Below are positions 1 to 8,617 of a stretch of DNA of 64,000 nt, one piece after another. The number at the start of each line of letters is the position of its first letter. Positions within the stretch are counted from its first letter, which is position 1. The position numbers and the translations under genes are program-made. A model generated the notes under the pieces. That model ran no database searches. It was not told the DNA's origin and saw only the letters and a list, made by a program, of their open reading frames with translations. This DNA is from Verrucomicrobiales bacterium (GTDB lineage Bacteria > Verrucomicrobiota > Verrucomicrobiia > Verrucomicrobiales > DEV007), in contig JARGNI010000019.1 in assembly GCA_029213195.1 (NCBI GenBank), positions 1 to 64,000 of the forward strand, in the 5' to 3' direction.

Positions 1-62
1 AGGAAACCGACGAGGAAACCGACGAGGAAACCGACGAGGAAACCGACGAGGAAACTGACGAG
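1..62 (+). repeat. 12-bp tandem repeat inside a CDS (ETDE repeats)
   Basis: Five consecutive copies of the 12-mer aggaaaccgacg start at the window edge; the fifth has one substitution (act for acc), and a degenerate sixth unit follows. The unit is a multiple of three and, in the frame of the downstream CDS, encodes repeated Glu-Thr-Asp-Glu. The array may continue upstream of the window. It is a low-complexity acidic linker and a possible site of copy-number change that would not shift the frame. Confidence 0.9.
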
Positions 63-851
63 GAAGTCGATTTCGAGAGAATGATGGCAGCCACCATTGG
101 GCCTCGCTTGTTGTCGGAGCTGGATATCAGCCTGGAGAGCCTGACGGATTTCGATCGGCCTGAAGAGGGCTGGGAGGTTGAGCGAGGCAGTGAGGAAGAG
201 GGACTGCCTTCTGGATTCCCCAATTGGTTTTCCCAGTTTCGTTTTGAAGGTTTTTCGGATGACTGGACGGTTGTTGGGGAAAGTGAAGGCAAGGCGGTCC
301 TCGTCGAGAGAGAGTGGGGAGATGGAACCATCGTCCTCGCCAGTGACAGCTATTTCGTCAGCAATGAAGCTCTCTACCGGGATGCCTACCCAGAGCTGCT
401 CCTCTGGGTCCTTGGGGGAAAGGCGAAGGTTATCTTTGACGAAACGATCCATGGTGTCCAGGAGACGGGGGGAGCAATGAAATTGATTCGACGCTATCGG
501 GTACATGGAGTCCTCTTCGGGCTTCTCTTCGTCGTGCTTCTTTGGGCCTGGAGAAGTGGCTCTTCGCTCGCCCCCGGAAGCGAGGAACTGGACCGGGGCC
601 TTGTCGGAACTGGATCCCAGGTATCGGGAGAAGAGACCGAGGCGGGATTGACCCGCCTTCTTCGACGAAGTGTCCCAGCTTCCCAGCTGTTTCCGGAATG
701 CCTGGACGTCTGGCAGGCATCGACCCGTTCTTTGACTCCTGAGCAGGAGAGCGGAAAGGAGGAGATTCTGCAAAGACATCTCGCGAATCCCAAGGAATAC
801 ACCTCGGTGAAAGCCTACCGTGATATGGTGGGGTTGTTGCGTCGTCGTTGA
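3..851 (+). CDS. DUF4350-type membrane protein, 5' partial
   Basis: The frame is open to the left edge, so the N-terminus is missing. The visible part begins with acidic ETDE repeats and then a soluble domain containing GDGTIVLASDSYFVSNEAL and VIFDETIHGV, which recalls the DUF4350 family (proteins often found near MoxR/DUF58 genes). One transmembrane helix follows (about positions 505-545, VHGVLFGLLFVVLLWAW), then a basic, charged C-terminal tail. An ATG at 81 is in frame, but it lies after the repeats and cuts the domain, so it is probably not the start. The next gene follows after about 100 bases on the same strand. The family call rests on remembered motif resemblance. Confidence 0.7.
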   Translation, partial: ETDEETDEETDEETDEETDEEVDFERMMAATIGPRLLSELDISLESLTDFDRPEEGWEVERGSEEEGLPSGFPNWFSQFRFEGFSDDWTVVGESEGKAVLVEREWGDGTIVLASDSYFVSNEALYRDAYPELLLWVLGGKAKVIFDETIHGVQETGGAMKLIRRYRVHGVLFGLLFVVLLWAWRSGSSLAPGSEELDRGLVGTGSQVSGEETEAGLTRLLRRSVPASQLFPECLDVWQASTRSLTPEQESGKEEILQRHLANPKEYTSVKAYRDMVGLLRRR

Positions 852-953
852 CAGACGGGCAAGTTGCCGCGAGAAATTCACCGTAATTCGTGAGATCGCC
901 TGTCCAACTCCCCTTTGGAAGGAGAGAAGAGAGGGGGACTCACCACTACTGCT

Positions 954-1595
954 ATGGGATTTTTTTATTGGATTGGACACACAGGTTCTCGGATCTTTGC
1001 TCGCTTCGTCTGCTCGCTGCGGGTTCAAAACCGAGCTGGGCTGCAAGGGCATGAAGGTGGGCTCATCATTGCTTCGAACCATGTGAGCTTTGTCGATCCT
1101 CCGCTGGTGGGGAGCGCGTTTCGAGAGCCGATCTACTATTTTGCTCGAAAGACCCTTTTTGATCACCCCGTGGCGAATTTCATTTTCACGAGAGTCAATG
1201 CCTTGCCGGTAGACCAGTCCCGACCGGAGATCTCGGTTCTCAAGCGGATCATTCAACTGCTGAAAAGCGAAGAGAAAGTTCTCATCTTTCCGGAAGGCGA
1301 GAGGTCCTGGGATGGGAAACTGAATATGGAGGGGCAGCCCGGGATCGGAATGATCGTATCCAAGTCCAAGGTCCCGGTTCTTCCGGTTCGTTTGTTCGGT
1401 GCCGAAAAGATTCTGCCAAGGGGAGAGAAGAAGATCCGACGGCATCCCGTCACGCTGGTCGTGGGAGAGCCGATCGATTTTTCTGAACTGCTCGCGGATA
1501 CCTCGAAGAACTCGAAAGAGAAGTACCAGCTCATCGCGGACAAGATCATGCAGTCCATTGCCGCGCTGGAGATGGAAGACTCACGAGGCGAGTAG
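954..1595 (+). CDS. 1-acyl-sn-glycerol-3-phosphate acyltransferase family (PlsC-like)
   Basis: Predicted to transfer an acyl chain to lysophosphatidate or a related lysophospholipid at the inner membrane. The catalytic NHxxxxD block is visible as NHVSFVDP, followed by the second family block FPEGERS and the late block VPVLPVRLFG, all in the usual order and spacing. I start at ATG 954 (213 residues). A TTG at 915 gives 13 more residues (EGEKRGGLTTTA) that do not look like a membrane-associated N-terminus. A purine-rich GGAGAG/GAGGGGG tract lies about 16-35 nt before ATG 954, somewhat far for a ribosome site. The exact acyl acceptor cannot be told from sequence. Confidence 0.88.
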   Translation: MGFFYWIGHTGSRIFARFVCSLRVQNRAGLQGHEGGLIIASNHVSFVDPPLVGSAFREPIYYFARKTLFDHPVANFIFTRVNALPVDQSRPEISVLKRIIQLLKSEEKVLIFPEGERSWDGKLNMEGQPGIGMIVSKSKVPVLPVRLFGAEKILPRGEKKIRRHPVTLVVGEPIDFSELLADTSKNSKEKYQLIADKIMQSIAALEMEDSRGE

Positions 1596-1714
1596 ACGGT
1601 CGATGGAGGCAGTTTCCTCGGGAAGATGGAGAACCAGGCTTCCGCTCGATCCACTGCATCAAAAGTGGCTGCAGGCAGAGTGAAGCGATTCCAAAAGCCC
1701 TTTCGATTCCTTCT

Positions 1715-1734
1715 ATCCCGGTAGTTTCCGGGAT
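1715..1734. terminator. Weak hairpin between convergent genes
   Basis: A 7-bp perfect inverted repeat (atcccgg/ccgggat, 6-nt loop) sits in the gap between the convergent acyltransferase and ExbD-like genes, five bases past the latter's stop. Neither strand shows a good U-tract, so termination is only suggested by location. Confidence 0.3.
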
Positions 1735-1738
1735 CGCA

Positions 1739-3409
1739 CTAATCGAGGATGATGGTCGGTTTTTTCGGAGCGGGTGGCTTCGGCGGCGTCGGTTTGGCCG
1801 GCTGAGGCTTCGGTGGAGCGGAAGGTGGGCGGGATGCAGCAAAGGTACGAATGCCTGGAATCTCGGGAGGATGAATCTCGATCGCGATTTCTTTTTCGAA
1901 ACTCGCTTCCTGCAAAGCCAGGGGAGCCTGGAAAATACTGATGACATACGGTTGAAACCGGCTCGCGTTCCAAGCGGAACGAGACGCTTTCAAGGCAGTG
2001 ACAAACTCTTGTTTTTTCGCCCCATTGAGTTCCTTGGGAACGGCTGCCTGAATCCGTGCGTCGACTTCAGTCAGTTCCTTATTCAGCTCAGCCACCATGT
2101 AAGGGCCCACGGCCTGGGCCACCTTCATGTAGTCATCTTTGGGTAGCTGATTCAAATTGTAGCGTATGGAAGTCATTTGAGGAATCGCTTTGGGTTCGAT
2201 CTTTTCCCCAGTCCAAATCGTCCAACCCGCAGCGACCCGGAACTGCTCCGATTTTGCTCGTGCTTGCAGGTAGGTGTCGAAGCTGTCTGGAGCGACAAAA
2301 TAGTAGAAAAAGACTCTTCGAGCGATGGCGGCTCGCTTGCAGGCTTGTTCGAATTCTGAATTTGCGGCGAGAAACTGATCAGGGGTCCAACCTCCGTCTT
2401 CCTTCATTCCGAGCGCCATCTTCATTCGGTCGCCATTTCCTTTCGTCACGAAATATTTGAAGTCTCTCGGCCCGTATTTGCCATCACCAAAGAACTCCGT
2501 GATTTTCTTCGCGTCGTATCGAAATTTTGAGATCGGTATTTCGGCCTTGTCATCATCGCCGAATATCCGATCGACGATCGATAGTTCCTTTTTGTAGATT
2601 TCTCCGGTTCGGCTCGACCATTTCGCTACCAGGGTGTTCCACGAACCGAGAGCCTCTTTTTCCCTCCTGCTAATCCGAAACTCTTCTGTGACAGGGAGAT
2701 AGCTTCCCCGATCATTTTTCTTCAGGCTCTTCAGGGAGTAAGTGTAGGATCCGATGGCTTTCCCAGTGAAGGCCAGATCGGAAAAGTTCTGATCGATTAC
2801 GTCGCGAATCTTGAACGCGTGCTCGTAGGGGTCGCCGATGTAATAGAGTTTCTCGTTCTTGCAGACCAGGTAGTAGGCACGAGACTCTTCGTCGGCACGA
2901 CGAGGGTTGGGCATCGCCACCTCTTTTGCTTTGGTCACCTCAACCTCGGGAGTCTGGGCAAGGATAGCAGCGAGTTCACGATTCTTCTTGTCGGCAACCG
3001 TGACTTTCTCTTCGTTTTTCTCCTTCTTCTCTTTCTCCTGGTCCACCTTGGCTTTCCACTCCTCGATGTCGGAGGTCTTTTCAGCGAGTTCCTCGTTGTT
3101 CTTCTCGAATTCTTTCAGCTCAGCGGCGAGAGAAGCGGCCTCTTCTTCGGTCGGGAGATTGTTGAGTGTGTTGGTATGCGTCTGCTTCAGATCCTCCAGG
3201 TTTTGAAGCGTTTTCTCACGACTGACCTTCATGGCCTCCAACTCTTCCTCTGAGATCTCGGGAAGATTTTCGACGACCTGGCGCACCGCGGCAGAAATAC
3301 CCAGACTGCTGACGATCAGGATCAGGAGGAGAATGCCGACCACATTGGTCAAGGCATCCATGAGGGAGTCCATACTGCGCTCCTCTTCTCCTCTTCTTCG
3401 TTTTGCCAT
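1739..3409 (-). CDS. ExbD/TolR-like protein with long periplasmic domain (556 aa)
   Basis: The N-terminus is short and basic, then one transmembrane helix at about residues 17-39 (MDALTNVVGILLLILIVSSLG), placed as in ExbD/TolR/MotB subunits of proton-driven motors. The Asp just before the helix (LMDALT) could match the proton-carrying Asp of ExbD (FIDVML). A Glu/Lys-rich coiled coil follows (about 50-155), then a large domain I do not recognise, ending in a Pro/Lys-rich tail (about 520-550). It is the third gene of a reverse-strand operon, 42 bases after the preceding ExbD-like gene. It is far longer than ordinary ExbD (about 140 aa). The family call rests on topology and operon context. Confidence 0.65.
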   Translation of the reverse strand: MAKRRRGEEERSMDSLMDALTNVVGILLLILIVSSLGISAAVRQVVENLPEISEEELEAMKVSREKTLQNLEDLKQTHTNTLNNLPTEEEAASLAAELKEFEKNNEELAEKTSDIEEWKAKVDQEKEKKEKNEEKVTVADKKNRELAAILAQTPEVEVTKAKEVAMPNPRRADEESRAYYLVCKNEKLYYIGDPYEHAFKIRDVIDQNFSDLAFTGKAIGSYTYSLKSLKKNDRGSYLPVTEEFRISRREKEALGSWNTLVAKWSSRTGEIYKKELSIVDRIFGDDDKAEIPISKFRYDAKKITEFFGDGKYGPRDFKYFVTKGNGDRMKMALGMKEDGGWTPDQFLAANSEFEQACKRAAIARRVFFYYFVAPDSFDTYLQARAKSEQFRVAAGWTIWTGEKIEPKAIPQMTSIRYNLNQLPKDDYMKVAQAVGPYMVAELNKELTEVDARIQAAVPKELNGAKKQEFVTALKASRSAWNASRFQPYVISIFQAPLALQEASFEKEIAIEIHPPEIPGIRTFAASRPPSAPPKPQPAKPTPPKPPAPKKPTIILD

Positions 3410-3451
3410 CTTGGGGTTCGGTCGGGGTTGGGTTTCTCTCCGAGAGAGCGA

Positions 3452-4285
3452 TCAGGGTTCGAGAAATTGTGCAAACATCTGGAGGTCGACTTTCCCTTCC
3501 CCGGGGAGGGGAAGTTTCCCGGGAATGATCTCAGTGCCCTTCGATTGGTTGTAGCTACCCACCAGGGCGGAAGCCTTGTTCAGTGTGTCGACCGCTCCGG
3601 GGCTTCCACGAACAAGGAAAATGAGCCGGTTGTAGGGCTGCGCGGCCACGGTGTTGAGCAACTCGATGAACTCTTTGCTCTGGTTCAAGGCCGCGATGGG
3701 AATCGGCTCAGGGTCCCCGCTGAGGCTCTTGTGAATGTAGACGCCACGATCAGAGATCTCGGCGAAGAACGGGCGGGTATTGGAGGCGCTTCCACTTGGG
3801 CGAACCTGAAGTGCTGCTTCCTCGGGTGGAAGTTTCCGCCGCGCGATTTCTTCCTCCTTCTTCTTGATCTCTTCCTTCAGAAAGGCCTCGTCGCTGACGA
3901 GTTTCGTGTTGGTTTCCTGGAGAATGTTGAACTTGGCGATCAACTCCTCCCGGCTCTGATCGATCTCTTCCTGGTTGTCCAGCATCTCCTTGAGCGTTGC
4001 GAGCTTGTCGCGTGTCTGGATGGAGTCCTTGTTCTGCTGGATCAGGTCTTCGATGAGTTGTTTCAGCTCATCGAGCTCTTTCTGCTTTTCTTCCTTCTCT
4101 TTTTCGAGCAGCACATATTCCTTGGCCCGGTCCACTTCCTCGGTGGTCTGGCCTTCGCCCTTGCTCATCGCGATCAGGTTGATTACGACAATGATGAGAG
4201 TCAGACAGCCGATGATGCACACAAGAATACTGAGGAACGGAAACAAGTTCACCGAACCGCCGTTGTCTTGTGATCGTCTAGCCAT
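3452..4285 (-). CDS. ExbD/TolR-like protein with coiled coil (277 aa)
   Basis: A short cytoplasmic N-terminus (MARRSQDNGGSVNLFPF) leads into one transmembrane helix (about residues 16-40), then a coiled coil (about 45-150) and a compact domain (about 160-277). The helix entry NLFPFLSILVCIIG resembles ExbD NVTPFIDVMLVLL, but the position of the proton-carrying Asp is Ser here. The gene lies between the ExbB/TolQ-like channel gene (37 bases upstream) and the larger ExbD-like gene. This suggests the two ExbD-like proteins form a heterodimeric rod, with only the larger one possibly protonatable. Function beyond motor or transport energisation is not visible. Confidence 0.68.
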   Translation of the reverse strand: MARRSQDNGGSVNLFPFLSILVCIIGCLTLIIVVINLIAMSKGEGQTTEEVDRAKEYVLLEKEKEEKQKELDELKQLIEDLIQQNKDSIQTRDKLATLKEMLDNQEEIDQSREELIAKFNILQETNTKLVSDEAFLKEEIKKKEEEIARRKLPPEEAALQVRPSGSASNTRPFFAEISDRGVYIHKSLSGDPEPIPIAALNQSKEFIELLNTVAAQPYNRLIFLVRGSPGAVDTLNKASALVGSYNQSKGTEIIPGKLPLPGEGKVDLQMFAQFLEP

Positions 4286-4322
4286 GAGTTCCGTTTAGTC
4301 TAAGACAGGAATCGAGGACTTT

Positions 4323-5732
4323 CTAGCCTCGGCTGAACCAGCCTTTCTTCTGCACCACGACCTGCTTGCCGTTGAGTTCCTTGAGAACGGCATTGAGGTT
4401 CTGAATCCCTTCCGCAAGCGGTTTGACCTGTCCTTCGATCGCTCCGACAGACTGGGTTCGAATCTTCTCGAGAGAATCGAAAAACTCATCGTCGAGGCGT
4501 CCCTCGTATTTCTCGGCTCGTTCGCCGATGGCTTCGAGTTGCTTGTCGACGGCCGTGGCGACCTTCTCGTATTGCTTGGTCTGATTGCTGAGGCTCTCCG
4601 ACATTCCTTTCTGGACGGACTCGAATCGACCCATGATGTCTTTCTGGTTGCTCGCGATGGCATCTCCGATCGCCTTGAGGAGTCCCGAGTCGGACCCGAG
4701 ATTCGAGGAGGCACCTCCATCGTTGAGGCGCTTGAGGAGGTGGTCGATGCAGTATTCGTCCACGTCCGTGACGAGGTCGTCCTCTTCGTTCTGCAGCCCG
4801 CTGGCGGGGAAACTCAGGATGATGGAGAACACGAGCGCCAGCAGGGTGGTGTCGAAGGCCACTCCCATGCTACCGAGAACGGCGAGAAGGGGCTCCTTGA
4901 TCTGGCTCATGTCGCCACCTTCTCCGGCACCGAAGACCGCACCGAAACCGCCGATGGCACTACCGATACCGAGGACGGTTCCAATGAAACCCATGATGGG
5001 GATCGCCCAGAGGAAAACTTTCACCATGGAGTAGCTGCTGCTCACCTTTGCGGCATCAACCTCGGACTGCGCCGTGATCATCTGGGCGACTTCGGGGTTG
5101 TTTTGCCGGACATAGAAAAACTCGAGCGCTTTCCGGATCCGGTTCACGATGTAGGTGTTCCGCAAAGGCTTCGGGAAATTGATGATATGATCGTGAAACT
5201 CCTTCAGGTTGGAAGGATTGATCTCCTCGTCGATATCGGTGGGGAGGGCCTGGATGAGCATGGCACTCCGCTGCTTGCGGATGTTGAGCCATTTGAGGAT
5301 GAGCAGTCCAAGACACCAGAACATCAGCAAGGTCGTCACGTACTGCGGCCAGCCACGCTCGGTGAAAAGCTCCCGAAGATAGCTCGCAAAATTGTGGGGT
5401 TCTTCCGTGGACTGGCGATCGGGGAAAAGATACATGACGACGAACCAGATGAACGTCGCCCCGATACCGATTCCCCCGGCGATCCAGACGTTGACGGCGG
5501 ATGGGTGAGGACCTGCGGCGTTGCCAGAAACGTCCAATTCGGGCATGTGATCATAATACTCATCCGCCATTTCCTCTGCTGCATCTCCTTGCGCTGCGTC
5601 GGGTGCGGGCGGGGCACCGAAATCTTCCGGGATCTGAATCCGACCGGAACATCCGGGACATTTGACCGTTTTTCCCGCCAGATCGGCTTCTGCCTGGAGG
5701 GTGATATTGCAAGTGGGGCACACGAAATTCAT
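4323..5732 (-). CDS. MotA/TolQ/ExbB-family proton channel with N-terminal zinc ribbon
   Basis: The first 30 residues hold a zinc ribbon, C5-P-T-C8 and C25-P-G-C28, then an acidic linker. Transmembrane helices follow at about 81-103 and 131-149, and the MotA_ExbB core at about 200-320 has two more (236-263, with GFIGTVLGIGSAIGGFG, and 283-308, with GSMGVAFDTTLLALVFS). The core matches TolQ/ExbB channels, which conduct protons to drive an ExbD/TolR partner. A cytoplasmic coiled-coil tail (about 350-460) follows, longer than in TolQ. It is first in an operon with two ExbD-like genes. The long tail recalls ZorA of Zorya defence, but no zorC/zorD-like gene is adjacent, so a defence role is not supported. 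Confidence 0.85.
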   Translation of the reverse strand: MNFVCPTCNITLQAEADLAGKTVKCPGCSGRIQIPEDFGAPPAPDAAQGDAAEEMADEYYDHMPELDVSGNAAGPHPSAVNVWIAGGIGIGATFIWFVVMYLFPDRQSTEEPHNFASYLRELFTERGWPQYVTTLLMFWCLGLLILKWLNIRKQRSAMLIQALPTDIDEEINPSNLKEFHDHIINFPKPLRNTYIVNRIRKALEFFYVRQNNPEVAQMITAQSEVDAAKVSSSYSMVKVFLWAIPIMGFIGTVLGIGSAIGGFGAVFGAGEGGDMSQIKEPLLAVLGSMGVAFDTTLLALVFSIILSFPASGLQNEEDDLVTDVDEYCIDHLLKRLNDGGASSNLGSDSGLLKAIGDAIASNQKDIMGRFESVQKGMSESLSNQTKQYEKVATAVDKQLEAIGERAEKYEGRLDDEFFDSLEKIRTQSVGAIEGQVKPLAEGIQNLNAVLKELNGKQVVVQKKGWFSRG

Positions 5733-5933
5733 GATGAAAAATGAGAGGCGGGCTAGGATGTCCGCGTTCGAATTCTGATAGGGGGCAGATCATACGCGCG
5801 ACTTAGGCGGGATTTCGAGGAAAAAATGCCACAAAACTTTCCGGGACAGTGGTTGTGCGGCTCCGGGAACGCTCGTATGTTTTTGATCGTCCGATCTTGG
5901 CCTGGTGCCAACACGAGCGGAGGAACCGACAGA

Positions 5934-7514
5934 ATGCGCGTAGCGATTTCCAGAATCCGAACATGGGGCTTGATGATCCCGATGCTGCTGGTGCTATCCA
6001 GTTGCTCGCTCATCAAAGTTCGCGAGGACTGGGACCCGGTTCGGAATCCGGTGATTCCATTCGAGGATGCTTCGGCAGCCTGGAACCAGATTCGTGAAGG
6101 TCAGCTCCCTCCCGAGCCGCTGCTCGAGGATTACAACGAAGCTGTCCTGAATTCCGTCGTTCAGATCGCCGAGAACTGGGAATCGGGCGATCAAGCCCTC
6201 TCGGTGATCAAAACTTCCCAGGGCCCGGTTCGCATCGGAGTGGAATCGGTGAACCTGAGAAACGTCGAAGCAATCGATCAGGTCCTTCCGGCGGAGTTCA
6301 TTCGAGTCAAGAAAGGCTTCGATACCGAGACCAAGGTCGAGGGCGTAGGGACCCCCCTGCTTGTTCGTCAGCGCCAGACGGCCACCGATTCGATGATCCC
6401 GGAGACGGGACTCTGGTATCCGGTTTCCGGGATCTTGAATTTCGATGAACCGCAACGGCCCGTCTTGCAGTTGATCGATCCGACAAGGGAACCGACGCTG
6501 CCTTTTCAGGGATCACGAGTTCCTCTGTCAGTGAACTACACGGCGACCCTGGCTCGGGACTTCGAGGACAGGCAAAATCTCTTCCCCAATGCTCCAGCGC
6601 TCCTGCGATTCGAAAAGTATGCCGAGAGGATGGGGATGTATCGCATCTCGGCTTTCGATCCGGAGAAACAGGTTTGCATTCTCGTTCACGGAATCAATTC
6701 CAGCCCGATGACCTGGCACAAGTTTTTGAACCAGGCCTATGCCGATCCTCAACTGCGGGCGCGATATGAATTCTGGACCTTCGGGTATCCGACGGGGGCT
6801 GCGATTCCCTACCTGGCTTCCGAGTTTCGGGAATCGATTGGTCGACTCCAGGCATTTCGGAATCAATACGGAGCCCGAGAGCCTGACCTCGTCATCGTTG
6901 GGCACAGCATGGGAGGACTCCTCGCAAAGGCGGTGACACAGTTCGGAGGAGACGAGGAGTGGAATTGGCTCTTCAAGGTGCCAATCGAGGAATTGCGAGT
7001 CAGCGAGCAGGAAAGAGAAGTTCTTCGGCGCATGATCTACTACCGTCCGATTCCGGAGGTCGAGCGGGTCGTTCTCTGTGCGGTGCCCCATCGAGGAAGC
7101 CGTCTCGCGAAAAAACCGGCCGCCCGCCTCGTTTCCAATCTGGTTCAAGTGCCCGAGCAGCTTGCGGAGGCCACGAAAAATATTCTGAAGCAGAGCGCCT
7201 ACGCGCTGACCCCGGAAGGAATCGAAATGGCCAAGAAAAACCTGAGTTCGCTGGACCAGTTGCGTCCCACTTCGCAGGTTACCGCCGAGTTTCTCAACAA
7301 GCCGTTGAATCCCGGGGTGAAGTTCTATTCGGTCATCGGAAACAACGAGGACAAGCCCCTCCCGCCGGAAGAGACAACGGATGGTGTGGTCGATTACGAG
7401 AGTTCGCACATCGATGGGGTTCTCTCCGAGAAGATCATTCAGGACTCTCCCCACGGGGTTCACCGAACTCCGGGAGGGATTGCCGAAATCATCCGGATCC
7501 TTCGATTGCCGTAA
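5934..7514 (+). CDS. Alpha/beta hydrolase lipoprotein (lipase/esterase-like)
   Basis: I start at ATG 5934, preceded by GGAGGA at a good distance; the frame extends upstream to 5826, but that would bury the signal peptide. The protein (526 aa) begins with a lipoprotein signal ending in the lipobox LSSC, so it is probably membrane-anchored outside the cytoplasm. The hydrolase part has an oxyanion region (CILVHGINSSPMTWH) and the nucleophile elbow GHSMGG, followed by a PHRGSRLAKKP segment typical of lipases and PGAP1-like esterases. A late DGVVDYESSH segment probably supplies the catalytic His. Substrate unknown. It is divergent from the ExbB operon, with about 200 bases between. Confidence 0.82.
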   Translation: MRVAISRIRTWGLMIPMLLVLSSCSLIKVREDWDPVRNPVIPFEDASAAWNQIREGQLPPEPLLEDYNEAVLNSVVQIAENWESGDQALSVIKTSQGPVRIGVESVNLRNVEAIDQVLPAEFIRVKKGFDTETKVEGVGTPLLVRQRQTATDSMIPETGLWYPVSGILNFDEPQRPVLQLIDPTREPTLPFQGSRVPLSVNYTATLARDFEDRQNLFPNAPALLRFEKYAERMGMYRISAFDPEKQVCILVHGINSSPMTWHKFLNQAYADPQLRARYEFWTFGYPTGAAIPYLASEFRESIGRLQAFRNQYGAREPDLVIVGHSMGGLLAKAVTQFGGDEEWNWLFKVPIEELRVSEQEREVLRRMIYYRPIPEVERVVLCAVPHRGSRLAKKPAARLVSNLVQVPEQLAEATKNILKQSAYALTPEGIEMAKKNLSSLDQLRPTSQVTAEFLNKPLNPGVKFYSVIGNNEDKPLPPEETTDGVVDYESSHIDGVLSEKIIQDSPHGVHRTPGGIAEIIRILRLP

Positions 7515-7575
7515 TTTCGCGGAATCACGCAATTCTGTCTTTTCAACCTGGCCAGAGGTCGGCTAGTGTCGGTCC

Positions 7576-8598
7576 ATGAAATTTTGGACTACTCTCCTCA
7601 TTCCCGCGATTCTGCTTGCGGGCTCGCTGGTATTCTTTTCCGCCTGCACCCCTCCTTCCGAGTCGGTTGCTCAGGACAAAAAGCCGCTTTCCGTATTGCT
7701 GATCGATGGGCAGAACAATCACAAGTGGCAAGAGACGAGCCCGGTCCTTGTGGAGATCTTCGAAGGTTCGGGGCGGTTTGAAGTGACTGTTTCGACCACT
7801 CCTTCTGGTGCTCCGCGGGCTCCCCGCAAGAGCAAAGAAAAAACCCCCGAAGCCAACGCAAAATTTGCTGCGGCGATGGCTGCATGGGAGGCCGCAGTCA
7901 AGAAGCACAAGGAAGAAAGCGGAGCCGCCTGGGATGCCTGGCGTCCTGATTTTGCCTCCTACGATGTGGTCGTTTCCAACTACAACGGAGAGCTCTGGCC
8001 TGAGCCTGTCCAAAAGGCTCTCGAGGAATATGTCGCCGGAGGAGGAGGTTTCGTGAGTGTCCATGCCGCCAACAACGCTTTTCCCAAGTGGAATGGATAC
8101 AATCGCATGATTGCCGTCGGTGGCTGGGGTGGTCGCAGTGAACTCTCAGGCCCCTACCTCCGTCTCCGAGAGGGGAAATGGGTGCAGGACACGACCGCCG
8201 GTCGCGGGGGATCGCATGGGCGACGCCACGAGTTCGTGGTCGAGACCCAGGCTCCCGAGCATCCCATCGTGAAAGGGCTTCCCAAGAAGTGGCTTCATGC
8301 CGAAGACGAACTTTATGACCGCCTCCGGGGACCGGCCGAGGAAGTGACGGTTCTCGCGGCCGCTCTTGCGAAGGAAGATACGGGAGGTTCGGGAGAGTAT
8401 GAGCCGCTTCTCATGGCGATCGACTACGACTCGGGACGCGTTTTTCACACGACCCTGGGACACGATGTGGTGGCGATGTCGGGAAGAGGTTTCGCCGAGA
8501 GCCTGTTGCGTGGCGCCGAGTGGGCGGCAACTGGAGAAGTCACGTTTCCCGAAGTTCCGGAAAGCGAGCTTCCCGTCGACTCCGTGGCGACACGGTAG
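7576..8598 (+). CDS. ThuA-domain lipoprotein
   Basis: A lipoprotein signal (hydrophobic run ending FFSAC) precedes a ThuA-like domain, a glutamine-amidotransferase-like fold named after trehalose utilisation. Visible hallmarks are the N-terminal [14 protein letters not shown], the central [13 protein letters not shown] and [14 protein letters not shown], and the late [13 protein letters not shown] segment. About residues 75-110 form an Ala/Lys-rich insertion that may be helical. The biochemical role of PVC ThuA proteins is poorly defined, and a sugar-related function is inference. The gene is convergent with a DUF1501 gene 19 bases away. Confidence 0.85.
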   Translation: MKFWTTLLIPAILLAGSLVFFSACTPPSESVAQDKKPLSVLLIDGQNNHKWQETSPVLVEIFEGSGRFEVTVSTTPSGAPRAPRKSKEKTPEANAKFAAAMAAWEAAVKKHKEESGAAWDAWRPDFASYDVVVSNYNGELWPEPVQKALEEYVAGGGGFVSVHAANNAFPKWNGYNRMIAVGGWGGRSELSGPYLRLREGKWVQDTTAGRGGSHGRRHEFVVETQAPEHPIVKGLPKKWLHAEDELYDRLRGPAEEVTVLAAALAKEDTGGSGEYEPLLMAIDYDSGRVFHTTLGHDVVAMSGRGFAESLLRGAEWAATGEVTFPEVPESELPVDSVATR

Positions 8599-8617
8599 GA
8601 GGGTTTGATCGAGAGGT

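Noticed and set aside
4323-5732. Zorya defence system (ZorA/ZorB-like genes)
   Set aside because: The long cytoplasmic tail is reminiscent of ZorA, but there is no ZorC, ZorD or ZorE-like gene on either side, the ExbD-like proteins do not look like ZorB, and no other defence gene is present.
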